From contig NZ_CP044427.1 in NCBI RefSeq assembly GCF_008843165.1, positions 2,914,001-2,978,000 on the forward strand: 64,000 bases of DNA, given 5' to 3'. Below, piece after piece: positions 43,529-51,787 of this stretch; the stretch's first letter is position 1, and each line of letters begins with the position of its first letter. The notes under the pieces are model-generated. The model saw nothing but the letters and a program-made list of their open reading frames with translations, ran no database searches and had not been told where the DNA came from. A program made the position numbers and the translations under genes. The DNA comes from Ornithinimicrobium pratense. Lineage in GTDB: Bacteria; Actinomycetota; Actinomycetes; Actinomycetales; Dermatophilaceae.

Positions 43529-44731
43529 GTGTTCGACCTACGCTCCATCAAGGTCCTCGTCTTCGGTGCCCTGGCGATGCTGCTCGTCTTCACCATGCCG
43601 AGCTTCTCCACCGCGATGTTCACCTCGACCAGCTCACACACGGTGACCGTGAGCGCCGCCGCCGACTGGGTTGCACCCAAGGTGAGTCTCGTCAACCTGC
43701 CGGTGCAGATCTCCGGGGTGCACATCCTTGAGGCTGAGGCTTCCGACGACTACGGCTCTGGCGTCGCACAGGTCATCATCGAGGTCCGTCCTGCCGGCGG
43801 GGGCACCTGGACGCCCGTGTGCACGGACAGGTCTGCGCCGTACCAGTGCTCCTGGGACACCAACGGCGTGGCCGATGACAACCACGAAGTCCGCGCCCGG
43901 GCGACTGACCGTGCCGGTCTCGTCGGCACGTCCGGCATCCTGACCACCAGTGTCGCGAACGAGCGTCCCGCGGTGAGCCACCCGGGTAACCCGGCAAACG
44001 GAGCGCCTACCTTGACCGCCAGGGCGAACTCTGGGATCGCGGCGCCCAACGACGATGTCGCCCCCGTCGAGCCGGACCCGTCGGGCCCCGCCGTCGCAGA
44101 TGAAGACAGGCGCGAGACTGTCGAGCCCGCCCCGGAGGAGCCGCCAGCCGTACCCGGCGACGAGGAGGACGGCGCCGCCCCCGGCGACGACGAGGACCAG
44201 ACCGGCCCCCAAGATGAGGTGGCTGAGCTGCACGGCGTCGGCATCGACGTCATCGATGGTGGCCATGGCGTCGGCGAGCTGAACGAGGGTGACACCTTCA
44301 CCTTCACCTACTCCGGCGAAGTTGACTCCACCACCGTCCTGGCCAACTGGTCCAGGGAGGCGACCCCGGTGTCGGTGCGGGTGCGAGACGGCCACCTGCT
44401 CGGCGGCAGCGACCTGGACGACACCCTCGACATCCGCTCCGGTGACCTGCCTGTCGAGCTTGGGCACGTCCACCTCGGCGCCGATGTCATCGACACCGAC
44501 CAGCAGATCCTCCTGCCCGCCACGATGACCGCCCAGACGGGCACCGTCGACGGCGCCGTTCTGAGCACCGTCACCGTGCGGCTCGGAGCGGTCATCGACG
44601 AGGGCGAGGTGCTGCAGCCGGTCGACGCTGCCCCAGTCCTGACCTGGACCCCGTCAGCCGCGGTCACCACCCTGACCGGTCGCCCATGCGTGGCCGAGCC
44701 CGTCACCCAGTCCGCAGGAGGGACCTTCTGA
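43529..44731 (+). CDS. Large secreted protein with SipW-type signal and Ig-like domain
   Basis: About 400 residues. Signal peptide IKVLVFGALAMLLVFTM then FSTAMFTSTSSHTV, like TasA. An Ig-like (Big) domain about 50-140 (DYGSGVAQVIIEVRPAGGGTW, DNHEVRARATDRAGLVGTS), an acidic Pro/Glu/Asp linker about 165-225, and a second beta domain about 230-380. No sortase signal. Probably an accessory component of the TasA surface structure. GTG 43529 with AAGGAG six bases before it. Its stop overlaps the next ATG. Confidence 0.78.
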   Translation: MFDLRSIKVLVFGALAMLLVFTMPSFSTAMFTSTSSHTVTVSAAADWVAPKVSLVNLPVQISGVHILEAEASDDYGSGVAQVIIEVRPAGGGTWTPVCTDRSAPYQCSWDTNGVADDNHEVRARATDRAGLVGTSGILTTSVANERPAVSHPGNPANGAPTLTARANSGIAAPNDDVAPVEPDPSGPAVADEDRRETVEPAPEEPPAVPGDEEDGAAPGDDEDQTGPQDEVAELHGVGIDVIDGGHGVGELNEGDTFTFTYSGEVDSTTVLANWSREATPVSVRVRDGHLLGGSDLDDTLDIRSGDLPVELGHVHLGADVIDTDQQILLPATMTAQTGTVDGAVLSTVTVRLGAVIDEGEVLQPVDAAPVLTWTPSAAVTTLTGRPCVAEPVTQSAGGTF

Positions 44732-44934
44732 TGCGCCCGATCCTGGCCGGCCCGCTCTGGGCCGCGATCCTCACCACTGCCGTGCTGGGCGGTCTGCGGA
44801 TCGCGTCCGCAGTGGACAGCACGCTCACCCCATACACCCTGGTGGCATGGGGACTACTGGTCCCGGCGCTGGTCGCGGTTCACGTCACGTCAAGACCCGA
44901 CCGCACCGCCGGACCCGGCCCGTATGCTCACTGA
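44731..44934 (+). CDS. Small two-helix membrane protein
   Basis: 67 residues with two hydrophobic helices (PLWAAILTTAVLGGLRIA and TLVAWGLLVPALVAVHV). ATG overlaps the previous stop (TGATG) and has AGGAGGG eight bases before it, so it is really translated. The end overlaps the start region of the response regulator. Function unknown; may assist surface-protein export. Confidence 0.7.
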   Translation: MRPILAGPLWAAILTTAVLGGLRIASAVDSTLTPYTLVAWGLLVPALVAVHVTSRPDRTAGPGPYAH

Positions 44935-44935
44935 C

Positions 44936-45646
44936 ATGCCCACCATCGTGGTCGTCGAGGACGACGACAAGATCGCCGCGCCGCTGGTCCGCACCCTGCA
45001 ACGCGACGGTTACACCGTCGAGCGCTTCGCCGAGGGCCTGCCGGCGATCGACCGGATGACGTCCCACGACGACGTGGCGCTGCTCATGCTTGACCTCGGT
45101 CTGCCGGACATCGACGGCATCGACGTATGCCGCGCCGTCCGGGACGGCGGCTTCGCCGGCGGCATCATCATCCTCACCGCCCGGGACGGGGAGCTGGACC
45201 GCGTGGTCGGTCTGGACCAGGGCGCGGACGACTACCTGGCCAAGCCGTTCGGCCTCGCCGAGCTGCAGGCGCGCACCCGAGCACTGCTGCGTCGCGCCGA
45301 CTACCACGACAAACCGGTGGCGCCGGGCGCCACTGTGAAGTCCGCGCAGGACAGCGCCTTCGTCGTCGACCAGGACGCTCGCCGCGTCTGGGTCGGGGAC
45401 CATGAGCTGCCCGCCACGCCCAAGGAGTTCGACGTCCTGGCGTTGCTCGACTCCCGGCGGGGAACTGTCCTGACCCGGGACACGCTCATCAATGAGGTCT
45501 GGGACCAGAACTGGTTCGGCTCGACCAAGACTCTCGACACCACGGTGGGGCGCCTGCGGCAGAAGCTGGAGGACGCCGACGCCCCGGTGCAGATCACCAC
45601 GGTCCGCGGGGTGGGGTTCCGCCTCGAGGACATCGAGGATGCGTAG
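44936..45646 (+). CDS. OmpR-family response regulator
   Basis: About 236 residues. Receiver: VVVEDDDKI (acidic pocket), LMLDLGLPDIDG with the phospho-Asp near residue 50, ILTARDGE, and YLAKPFG (conserved Lys). Winged helix: ELPATPKEFDVLALLDSRRG, LINEVWDQNWFGSTKTLD, RRG to GVGFRL. ATG 44936 is chosen because the receiver begins there; ATG 44924 is in frame. Overlaps the downstream kinase by 8 bases. Confidence 0.92.
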   Translation: MPTIVVVEDDDKIAAPLVRTLQRDGYTVERFAEGLPAIDRMTSHDDVALLMLDLGLPDIDGIDVCRAVRDGGFAGGIIILTARDGELDRVVGLDQGADDYLAKPFGLAELQARTRALLRRADYHDKPVAPGATVKSAQDSAFVVDQDARRVWVGDHELPATPKEFDVLALLDSRRGTVLTRDTLINEVWDQNWFGSTKTLDTTVGRLRQKLEDADAPVQITTVRGVGFRLEDIEDA

Positions 45647-46862
45647 CCGCCTGATCGTCGTCCTCGTGGCGCTCGCCGTCGCGATCGTCGCCCTCTACGG
45701 CCTCCCGCGGGCCTACTTCCTGACCGACCTGATCCACGACGCCGAGGCCCAGGAGACCCGCCACGTGGCAGACATCGCCGCCATCGCCATCGCCGAGCGC
45801 GGGCGAGGTGCTGACGACGTCACCCCCGACTTTCTCGAGTCGTTCCTTCAGACGCAGGAGAGCCTGACCTTCGTCGCCGCCGACGGCAGCCGCGTCCGGG
45901 TCGGCTTCCCGGCCGAGGCGGACTCCGCGGAGGACATCGTCGCGACCCGACCTCTCCCCGACGGGGGCGAGATCACCCTGCGCCGGTCCGCAGACCTCAT
46001 CGACCAGCGGGTCGAGGACGCCCTCATGCCGCTCTTCCTCGTCGGCCTGGCGCTGGTGATCCTGGCCCCCTTGCTCATGTGGGGCCTGGCCGAGCGGCTC
46101 TCACGTCCCTTCCGGGAGCTGGCCGGCGTCGCCGAGCGCATCGGGCAGGGGCACTTCGACGAGCCCATCCGGCACCACCGAGTAGCCGAGGCTGAGGCGA
46201 TCGCCGAGGCCCTGCGCCGAGCGTCCGCCCGGTGGGCCGAGCTGATGCGGCGCGAGCGCGACATCGCCGCGAACGCTTCCCACGAGCTGCGCACGCCGAT
46301 CAGCGCGCTGCGGGTGGAGATCGAGGACCTGGCCTCCTGGCCGCAGACCCCGCCCGATGTCGCCGCTGAGCTGCACAGCTACCTCCCGCAGCTGGACCGG
46401 CTCAACGCCGCAGTGCGCACCTATCTGGACGCAGCACAGGCACAGCGACTGACCGACGTCGACACCGTCGACCTCGTGCCGGTGGTTCGTGCCGCGATGC
46501 AGCGGTGGGAGGCGCCCGCCGAAGGGGCCCGGTCCGCCGTAGCGTCGGTCCTGGTCGAGGAGCCGGAGGGCCCGATGCCGGTGCGCGCCTCGCAGGCCAC
46601 GGTCGGCCAGATCCTCGACCTCCTCTTCCGGGACGCCGTCGACCGCGGGGCGACGCTCGTCCGGGTCCAGCTCGGATGCACCGATGCCTTCGGCCGGGTC
46701 CGGCTGAGCCTGGAGGGCGAGACGTCACCGACGGGTGACAAGGCCCGGGCCGCCGCGTCGCAGACGGCGCTGGAGGTGGACGGGCGGGTGTCGATCGTGG
46801 ACGGCCACAGCACGCTGCTGCTCCCCCGGGCCCCCGGCGGGACAGCGTCCCGCGTCTCCTGA
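45639..46862 (+). CDS. Membrane histidine kinase with degenerate ATP-binding domain
   Basis: About 407 residues. Two membrane helices (residues 5-25 and about 130-155) flank an extracytoplasmic sensor; HAMP and HisKA follow, with the phosphoacceptor His in NASHELRTPISAL. The HATPase region is abnormal: the N box reads LDLLFRDAVDRG (Asp instead of the essential Asn) and no DxGxG (G1) or GxG (G2) box is found before the end. It may act mainly as a phosphatase or signal partner, possibly with the GAF kinase at 40774. Overlaps the regulator gene. Confidence 0.87.
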   Translation: MRSRLIVVLVALAVAIVALYGLPRAYFLTDLIHDAEAQETRHVADIAAIAIAERGRGADDVTPDFLESFLQTQESLTFVAADGSRVRVGFPAEADSAEDIVATRPLPDGGEITLRRSADLIDQRVEDALMPLFLVGLALVILAPLLMWGLAERLSRPFRELAGVAERIGQGHFDEPIRHHRVAEAEAIAEALRRASARWAELMRRERDIAANASHELRTPISALRVEIEDLASWPQTPPDVAAELHSYLPQLDRLNAAVRTYLDAAQAQRLTDVDTVDLVPVVRAAMQRWEAPAEGARSAVASVLVEEPEGPMPVRASQATVGQILDLLFRDAVDRGATLVRVQLGCTDAFGRVRLSLEGETSPTGDKARAAASQTALEVDGRVSIVDGHSTLLLPRAPGGTASRVS

Positions 46863-46885
46863 CGCCCTTCTCTTTAAGTCCCCGG

Positions 46886-47347
46886 TTAGTCCCCGGTGCG
46901 CTCGAGCACGCGCGCCAGGAAAGTGTCGAGGGCAGCGAGCTCCGTGTCCGTGGCACCGTCGAAGAACACCCTGCGCACGGCGGCCAGGTGGCCCGGAGCA
47001 GCGGCAGCCAGGGCGGCCCTCCCCTGCTCTGTGATGCTGACGAAGGCTCCCCGGCCGTCGAAGGCGCACTCCTCCTTGGCGATGAGGCCCCGGCCCACCA
47101 TCCGCCGCAGGTGGTGGGACAACCGCGAGCGCTCCCAGTGCATGGTGTCGGCCAGCACGGAGATCCGCAGCCGCCCGTCCTCGGCCTCGGTGAGGTGGAC
47201 CAGCGTCTCGTAGTCCTGCATCGACAGCTCGCTGTCCTCCTTCAGGGCACGCCCCAGCTCGGCGGGCACCTCGGTCTGGGCTCGCAACCAGCGGCGCCAG
47301 ACCTGCATCTCCAGCTCGGTCAACCAGGGAGTGCTCGACTCGGACAT
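46886..47347 (-). CDS. MarR-family transcriptional regulator
   Basis: About 153 residues, winged helix-turn-helix: ELSMQDYETLVHLTEAED, LADTMHWERSRLSHHLRRM and the wing LIAKEECAFDGRGAFVSITEQG. Dimerisation helices at both ends. Divergent from yceI with 115 bases between, the usual setting in which a MarR protein represses its neighbour. Confidence 0.92.
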   Translation of the reverse strand: MSESSTPWLTELEMQVWRRWLRAQTEVPAELGRALKEDSELSMQDYETLVHLTEAEDGRLRISVLADTMHWERSRLSHHLRRMVGRGLIAKEECAFDGRGAFVSITEQGRAALAAAAPGHLAAVRRVFFDGATDTELAALDTFLARVLERTGD

Positions 47348-47367
47348 ACCCCAAGGATACCATGTAC

Positions 47368-47396
47368 TTGACACGTCATCCATAGGCGGCTAATGT
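47368..47396 (+). promoter_or_regulatory. yceI promoter with overlapping dyad
   Basis: TTGACA (47368-47373), 17-base spacer, TAATGT (47391-47396): near-consensus. TGAC-AC-GTCA (47369-47378) is a dyad inside the -35 end, and GTGACGTATCA follows at 47399-47409; both are candidate MarR half sites. Confidence 0.6.
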
Positions 47397-47462
47397 AAGT
47401 GACGTATCAGCAACTGGACACCGGCGAGGGGCACCCTCGCAATCCATCACGAGGAGACCCAC

Positions 47463-48008
47463 ATGACCACTCTGCGCGAGCTCAACGGCACCTACACCAT
47501 CGACCCCAGCCACAGCCGTCTCGGCTTCTCCACCCGGCACGCGATGGTGACCAGGGTCCGCGGCTCCTTCAACGAGGTCGAAGGCACCGCCACCACCGGC
47601 CCGGACCTGGAGGGCACCTCCATCGAGCTGGTGATCCAGGCCGCATCGGTCGACACCCGCTCGGAGGACCGTGACGGGCACCTGCGCTCCGCCGACTTCT
47701 TCGACGTGGAGACCTACCCCACCCTGACCTTCCGCTCCACCGAGGTCACCGCGGTCGACGAGGAGACCCTGCGTGTCACCGGCGACCTGACCATCAAGGA
47801 CGTGACCCGCCCGGTCACCGTGGACTTCGAGTACGCCGGCGGGGCCACCGACCCGTTCGGCAACCAGCGCATCGGCTTCGAGGGCTCTGTCGTGGTCAAC
47901 CGCAAGGACTTCGGCCTGGTCTGGAACGCCGCGCTGGAGACCGGCGGTGTGCTGGTGTCGGAGAAGGTCACCCTGGAGTTCGAGGTCTCGGCGATCAAGA
48001 ACGCCTGA
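47463..48008 (+). CDS. yceI: YceI-family lipocalin-like protein
   Basis: About 181 residues, no signal peptide. Family hallmarks: YTIDPSHSRLGFSTRH, VRGSFNEVEGT, SVDTRSEDRDGHLRSADFFD, YPTLTFRST and LTIKDVTRPVTVDFEY, FGNQRIGFEGSVVVNRKDFG. Binds isoprenoid-type lipids in an elongated beta-barrel. Often linked to stress or quinone metabolism. GAGGAG lies six bases upstream of the ATG. Likely controlled by the divergent MarR. Confidence 0.95.
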   Translation: MTTLRELNGTYTIDPSHSRLGFSTRHAMVTRVRGSFNEVEGTATTGPDLEGTSIELVIQAASVDTRSEDRDGHLRSADFFDVETYPTLTFRSTEVTAVDEETLRVTGDLTIKDVTRPVTVDFEYAGGATDPFGNQRIGFEGSVVVNRKDFGLVWNAALETGGVLVSEKVTLEFEVSAIKNA

Positions 48009-48063
48009 CCGACTGAACCGGGCCGCTGTGACCGGCCCGTCCGGTCGCGCCGTGCGACCCTAG

Positions 48064-48092
48064 CGCCCCCGCCGACCCCCGCGGCGGGGGCG
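48064..48092 (+). terminator. Hairpin terminator after yceI
   Basis: Perfect 11-bp stem (48064-48074 with 48082-48092), 7-base loop, followed by TT. Confidence 0.8.
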
Positions 48093-48184
48093 TTCGCATG
48101 CCCGATGCTCGCCATCACCCGGCTGCGGGCGCCGGCAGGCCGGTCATGTCGCCGCGCCTCCCCCTCCACGGCCACACTGGAGGT

Positions 48185-48481
48185 ATGTCGTGGGGCCTGC
48201 CACTGGCGACGCTGCTCTCCCGCCGGGTGCCCGTGCGCGGGCTCGAACCCGGGCCGGTGACCGGGGTGGGTCGAATGCGCTGGGGCGACGGCACCGTGAT
48301 GCTGGTGGCGGCTACCCGACCCGGCGAGCTGAGCCGGGTGCTACGCACCCTGGCCACGCGGCGATCGCTGACCCTGGCCGGCTACGAGCTGGGCGAGGAC
48401 GGCCCGCTGCTCACCCTGCACGGCGCGACCGGTCGGGAGCCCGTCCGGGTCATCGTGGTCGGCCGGGACCAGCCCGACTGA
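48185..48481 (+). CDS. Hypothetical protein
   Basis: About 98 residues, basic N-terminus (LLSRRVPVRGLEPG) and a beta-rich middle (GVGRMRWGDGTVMLVAATR). No family recognised. The start is uncertain: ATG 48185 has GGAGG too close, and ATG 48146 is an in-frame alternative with a GGCAGG. Its end overlaps the end of pabAB by 32 bases on the other strand. Confidence 0.55.
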   Translation: MSWGLPLATLLSRRVPVRGLEPGPVTGVGRMRWGDGTVMLVAATRPGELSRVLRTLATRRSLTLAGYELGEDGPLLTLHGATGREPVRVIVVGRDQPD

Positions 48482-50690
48482 CCGACCCCTCAGCGGCCGG
48501 GGCGAGCCCCGAGCCCATGGGCATCCGTTCGGCGACCGTCTGGTCATCGAGCGCGCGGTCGGTGAGCGCCAGGTCCAGAGCCCGCAGCACCGACTGCGCC
48601 TTGGTGACTGTCTCGGCATACTCCTCCCCCGGGTCGGAGAGCGCCGTCACCGCCCCGCCGACCCCGAAGGCGACTTCCCCGTCCGCCCAGGTGGCGGTGC
48701 GGATGACGATCGAGGTGTCCATCGTCCCGTCGAGGCCCACCCAGCCGATGGCCCCCGAGTAGATCCCGCGCGCTGCACCCTCCAGCGCGTCGAGGATCTC
48801 CATCGTCCGCACCTTCGGCGCGCCGGTCATCGACCCGCCGGGGAAGCACGCGCGCAGCACGTCGGTCGGCCCCATGCCGTCGGCCAGCCGCCCCCTGACG
48901 GTGGAGACCAACTGGTGCACTGTCGCGTAGGTCTCCACCGCGAAGATCTGCGGCACCTCCACGCTGCCCGAGCGGCATACCCGGTGCAGGTCGTTGCGCA
49001 ACAGGTCGACGATCATCAGGTTCTCGGCCCTGTCCTTCTGCGCGCTGTGCAGGTCCTCGACCAGGCGCGCGTCCTCCTCATGGGTGGCTCCGCGCGGGCG
49101 GGTGCCCTTGATCGGCCGAGCCTCGACCACGCCGTCACGGACCGAGACGAACCGCTCCGGCGAACCGCTGAGCACGCTCACCCCCGGCGCGCGCAGCCAC
49201 GCCCCGTGCGGCACCGGTGAGACCTCCCGGATCGCGCGGTAGAGCTCTGCCTCCCCCACCCCGCTGCCGCGCACGGTGTATGCCGTGGTCAGGCACACCT
49301 CGTAGGTCTCCCCGCGCGCGATCTGCTCCTGCGCCTCCCGCACCAGCTCCAGGTAGGCCGCCTCCCCCTCGCGCCGCACCGCCTGCCAGGGACGACCTTC
49401 TCCGCCCTCGGGGCAGGAGGACGCAGCCTGGAGCGGGCGTGGGTCGGGCCCTGCGTGGGCGGCCCGCGATCCGTCCGCGTGAGCCGCTCCCGGACGAGCT
49501 GACGCCACCACCTGTCCCACCCCTTCGGCCCACTCGCGCTGGGCGGCGGCCACGTCAGGCGTCTCGAGCCACACGGCATACACCGCACCGGTGGCGTGGT
49601 CCACGACCACGCCACGGTCAGCGAAGATGAGCCACGCGTCGGGCCACGGCGAGCGGTGCGCCGCCGACCCGCCGGTTTCGGCCTTGAGCTCATACCCCCA
49701 CCAGCCGACGAGTCCCGGACGCCACGTGAAGGGCAGCCCCAACCTGGCCACCCGCTCCCGCTCCGCCTCGTCCAGGTGCCACCGCCCCAGCAGCTGATCC
49801 ATCCGGTCCAGCAGCGGCGGGCCCTCCCCCACCCGGTGCTCCAGCTCGTAGGACAGCGGGCCGCGGGAGTCTACGAGCACCGACCAGCCGGACCCGTCGG
49901 AGGCGTCCAGCCAGGCCGAGGTCGCGGCGCCGCTGAGCAGCTCCTCCTGCAGCGCCCAGACGTCCACCGGACCGGGCCAGCGGCATACCCCGACCGTGGC
50001 GGCCACACCCTCCGGCCATGGTGCCGGCGCAGCCAGGGCGTCCCCGACCGCCACGGGGCCGGTGTCGGCCGCCTCGCCGGCCCCGGCGACTGGGCGGTGC
50101 GGGGGACGCACGCCCGCCAGCCGCAGGAAGTTCGCCACGATCGTCTCGCCGTGGTCGGAGAGCACCGACTCGGGATGGAACTGCACGCTCCAGACCGGCC
50201 GGTCCGGGTCGGCCAGGCCCATCACCGAGCCGTCGTCGGTGGCCCGGGCAGTCGCCTGCAGCCGTGAGACCAACGGCTCGGCGACGTCCAGGGAGTGGTA
50301 GCGCACCACGCTCAGCGGCGAGGGGACGCCGGCAAAGATCCCGGTGCCCTCGTGCTCGACCGCGCTGACGATCCCGTGCCGCGGCACCGCCATCTGCCCG
50401 ACCCGCTCCCCCGCCAGGTGGGCCAGCCCCTGGTGACCCAGACAGACGCCGAGCACCGGCACGTCCCGCTGTCGCAGCGCCAGCTCGGACAGGCCCATGT
50501 CGGCGCTGACCTGGGGCCGCCCCGGCCCGGGGCCCACGACGATCGCGGCGAAGGCGCGCAGCTCTGCCTCGTCCACCTCACGGTCGTGCCGCCAGACCAC
50601 CGGCGGCCGGCCCAGCACGCGGTGCAGCAGGTCGGCGATGTTGTACGTGAAGCTGTCGACGTTGTCGACCAGCAGGACCTCACCGGACAA
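48450..50690 (-). CDS. pabAB: Aminodeoxychorismate synthase, fused PabA-PabB
   Basis: About 746 residues. N-terminal class I glutamine amidotransferase: LLVDNVDSFTYNIADLL, Cys in VLGVCLGHQG (near 82), His/Glu in VQFHPESVLSDHG. C-terminal chorismate-binding part: RPIKGTRPRG, RAENLMIVDLLRNDL, FPGGSMTGAPKVRTMEIL and YSGAIGWVGLDG. Converts chorismate and glutamine to 4-amino-4-deoxychorismate for folate. The RPIKG Lys marks PabB rather than anthranilate synthase. TTG start at 50690, four bases after the pirin stop, so the two form an operon. Confidence 0.93.
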   Translation of the reverse strand: MSGEVLLVDNVDSFTYNIADLLHRVLGRPPVVWRHDREVDEAELRAFAAIVVGPGPGRPQVSADMGLSELALRQRDVPVLGVCLGHQGLAHLAGERVGQMAVPRHGIVSAVEHEGTGIFAGVPSPLSVVRYHSLDVAEPLVSRLQATARATDDGSVMGLADPDRPVWSVQFHPESVLSDHGETIVANFLRLAGVRPPHRPVAGAGEAADTGPVAVGDALAAPAPWPEGVAATVGVCRWPGPVDVWALQEELLSGAATSAWLDASDGSGWSVLVDSRGPLSYELEHRVGEGPPLLDRMDQLLGRWHLDEAERERVARLGLPFTWRPGLVGWWGYELKAETGGSAAHRSPWPDAWLIFADRGVVVDHATGAVYAVWLETPDVAAAQREWAEGVGQVVASARPGAAHADGSRAAHAGPDPRPLQAASSCPEGGEGRPWQAVRREGEAAYLELVREAQEQIARGETYEVCLTTAYTVRGSGVGEAELYRAIREVSPVPHGAWLRAPGVSVLSGSPERFVSVRDGVVEARPIKGTRPRGATHEEDARLVEDLHSAQKDRAENLMIVDLLRNDLHRVCRSGSVEVPQIFAVETYATVHQLVSTVRGRLADGMGPTDVLRACFPGGSMTGAPKVRTMEILDALEGAARGIYSGAIGWVGLDGTMDTSIVIRTATWADGEVAFGVGGAVTALSDPGEEYAETVTKAQSVLRALDLALTDRALDDQTVAERMPMGSGLAPAAEGSVSRAGPGRPR

Positions 50691-50693
50691 GGC

Positions 50694-51683
50694 TCACCCG
50701 CGAGGCCGCAGCCGAACCCGCGGCAGGGTCGGTGCCGGCAGCCACTCACCGCCGGGGTAGTCGAACGTCCCGAACCGCCCGTCGGGGTCGTCCCCCTGCT
50801 CGGCGTTCCACCGCTCGCGCGCCTGCACGACCTCCTCGTGCGAGCGGCCGATGAAGTTCCACCACATGACGATCTGCTCCTCGAAGGGCGTGCCGCCGAT
50901 GAGGATGACTCGGGCACCCTCGGGCCCGGCCAGCAGCTCCAGGGTGCGGGGGCCGGGCGGGTGGTGGGACAGCTGGTGGGGCTGCAGCGGCGTCCCGGAC
51001 GCGTGCACCTCACCCTGGTCCAGCAGCACCCCGTGCTCGAAGGTGGGGTCCACGCCGAGGTATGCCGTGGCGCCCGGCTCCAGCACCAGCTCGGCACCGA
51101 GCAGGGGCGAGTAGGTCGGCACCGGCGAGCTGAGCTCGGTGCCGCCGACGGCCACGCTGCCGAGGAAGACGCTGACGCGCACCCCGTCCGCCGCGTGCGG
51201 CTCAGGCGCGAAGTGCTGGAACTGCGCCGGCACGTCGGCGTGCTCGGCGGGGAGCACGGTCCACAGCTGGACGCCGTGCAGGATCCCGGGCGCCCCCTCC
51301 TCGCGCACCGACACCTCGGAGTGGCACACCCCGTGCCCGGCGGTCATCAGGTTGAGCTCGCCCGGGACGACGTGCGCGCGTACTCCCGTGGAGTCTCGGT
51401 GCTCGACCGTGCCGGTGAACAGCCAGGAGACGGTCTGCAGCGAGGTGTGCGGGTGCGGTGGCACCACCATCCCGCCGGTCTCGGCGATCTCGTCAGGACC
51501 GTAGTGGTCCAGGAAGCACCAAGCCCCGATCGTGGTGCGCCCGCGCGCGGGGAGGCTGCGCCGCACGGTCATCGCGCGTGGACCGCCGAGCGGGACCTCC
51601 CGCGGCTCGATCACCGTCGTGCCGTGCCCGAGCACCTCGTCACCGCACTCGACCGCGACCGGATTGCGCTCCAGGTTGGTCAT
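50694..51683 (-). CDS. Pirin-family cupin protein
   Basis: About 329 residues, bicupin. First cupin has the metal ligands in VVPPHPHTSLQTVSWLFTGTVEHRDS (His, His, Glu positions) and GHGVCHSE; pirin C-terminal domain follows (YSPLLGAELVLEPGATAYLG, FEEQIVMWWNFIGRS). Family members are quercetinases or redox-sensing cofactors; role here unknown. ATG 51683, divergent from ndh. Confidence 0.93.
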   Translation of the reverse strand: MTNLERNPVAVECGDEVLGHGTTVIEPREVPLGGPRAMTVRRSLPARGRTTIGAWCFLDHYGPDEIAETGGMVVPPHPHTSLQTVSWLFTGTVEHRDSTGVRAHVVPGELNLMTAGHGVCHSEVSVREEGAPGILHGVQLWTVLPAEHADVPAQFQHFAPEPHAADGVRVSVFLGSVAVGGTELSSPVPTYSPLLGAELVLEPGATAYLGVDPTFEHGVLLDQGEVHASGTPLQPHQLSHHPPGPRTLELLAGPEGARVILIGGTPFEEQIVMWWNFIGRSHEEVVQARERWNAEQGDDPDGRFGTFDYPGGEWLPAPTLPRVRLRPRG

Positions 51684-51787
51684 GGGACCAGTCTCACACC
51701 TTTGGCCACCCCCTGACAGACCGCCCAGAACGCGGTCGGTGTGCGGTCCGATCGTCGCCGTCGCTACGGGAAACACGAGGACCGCGA

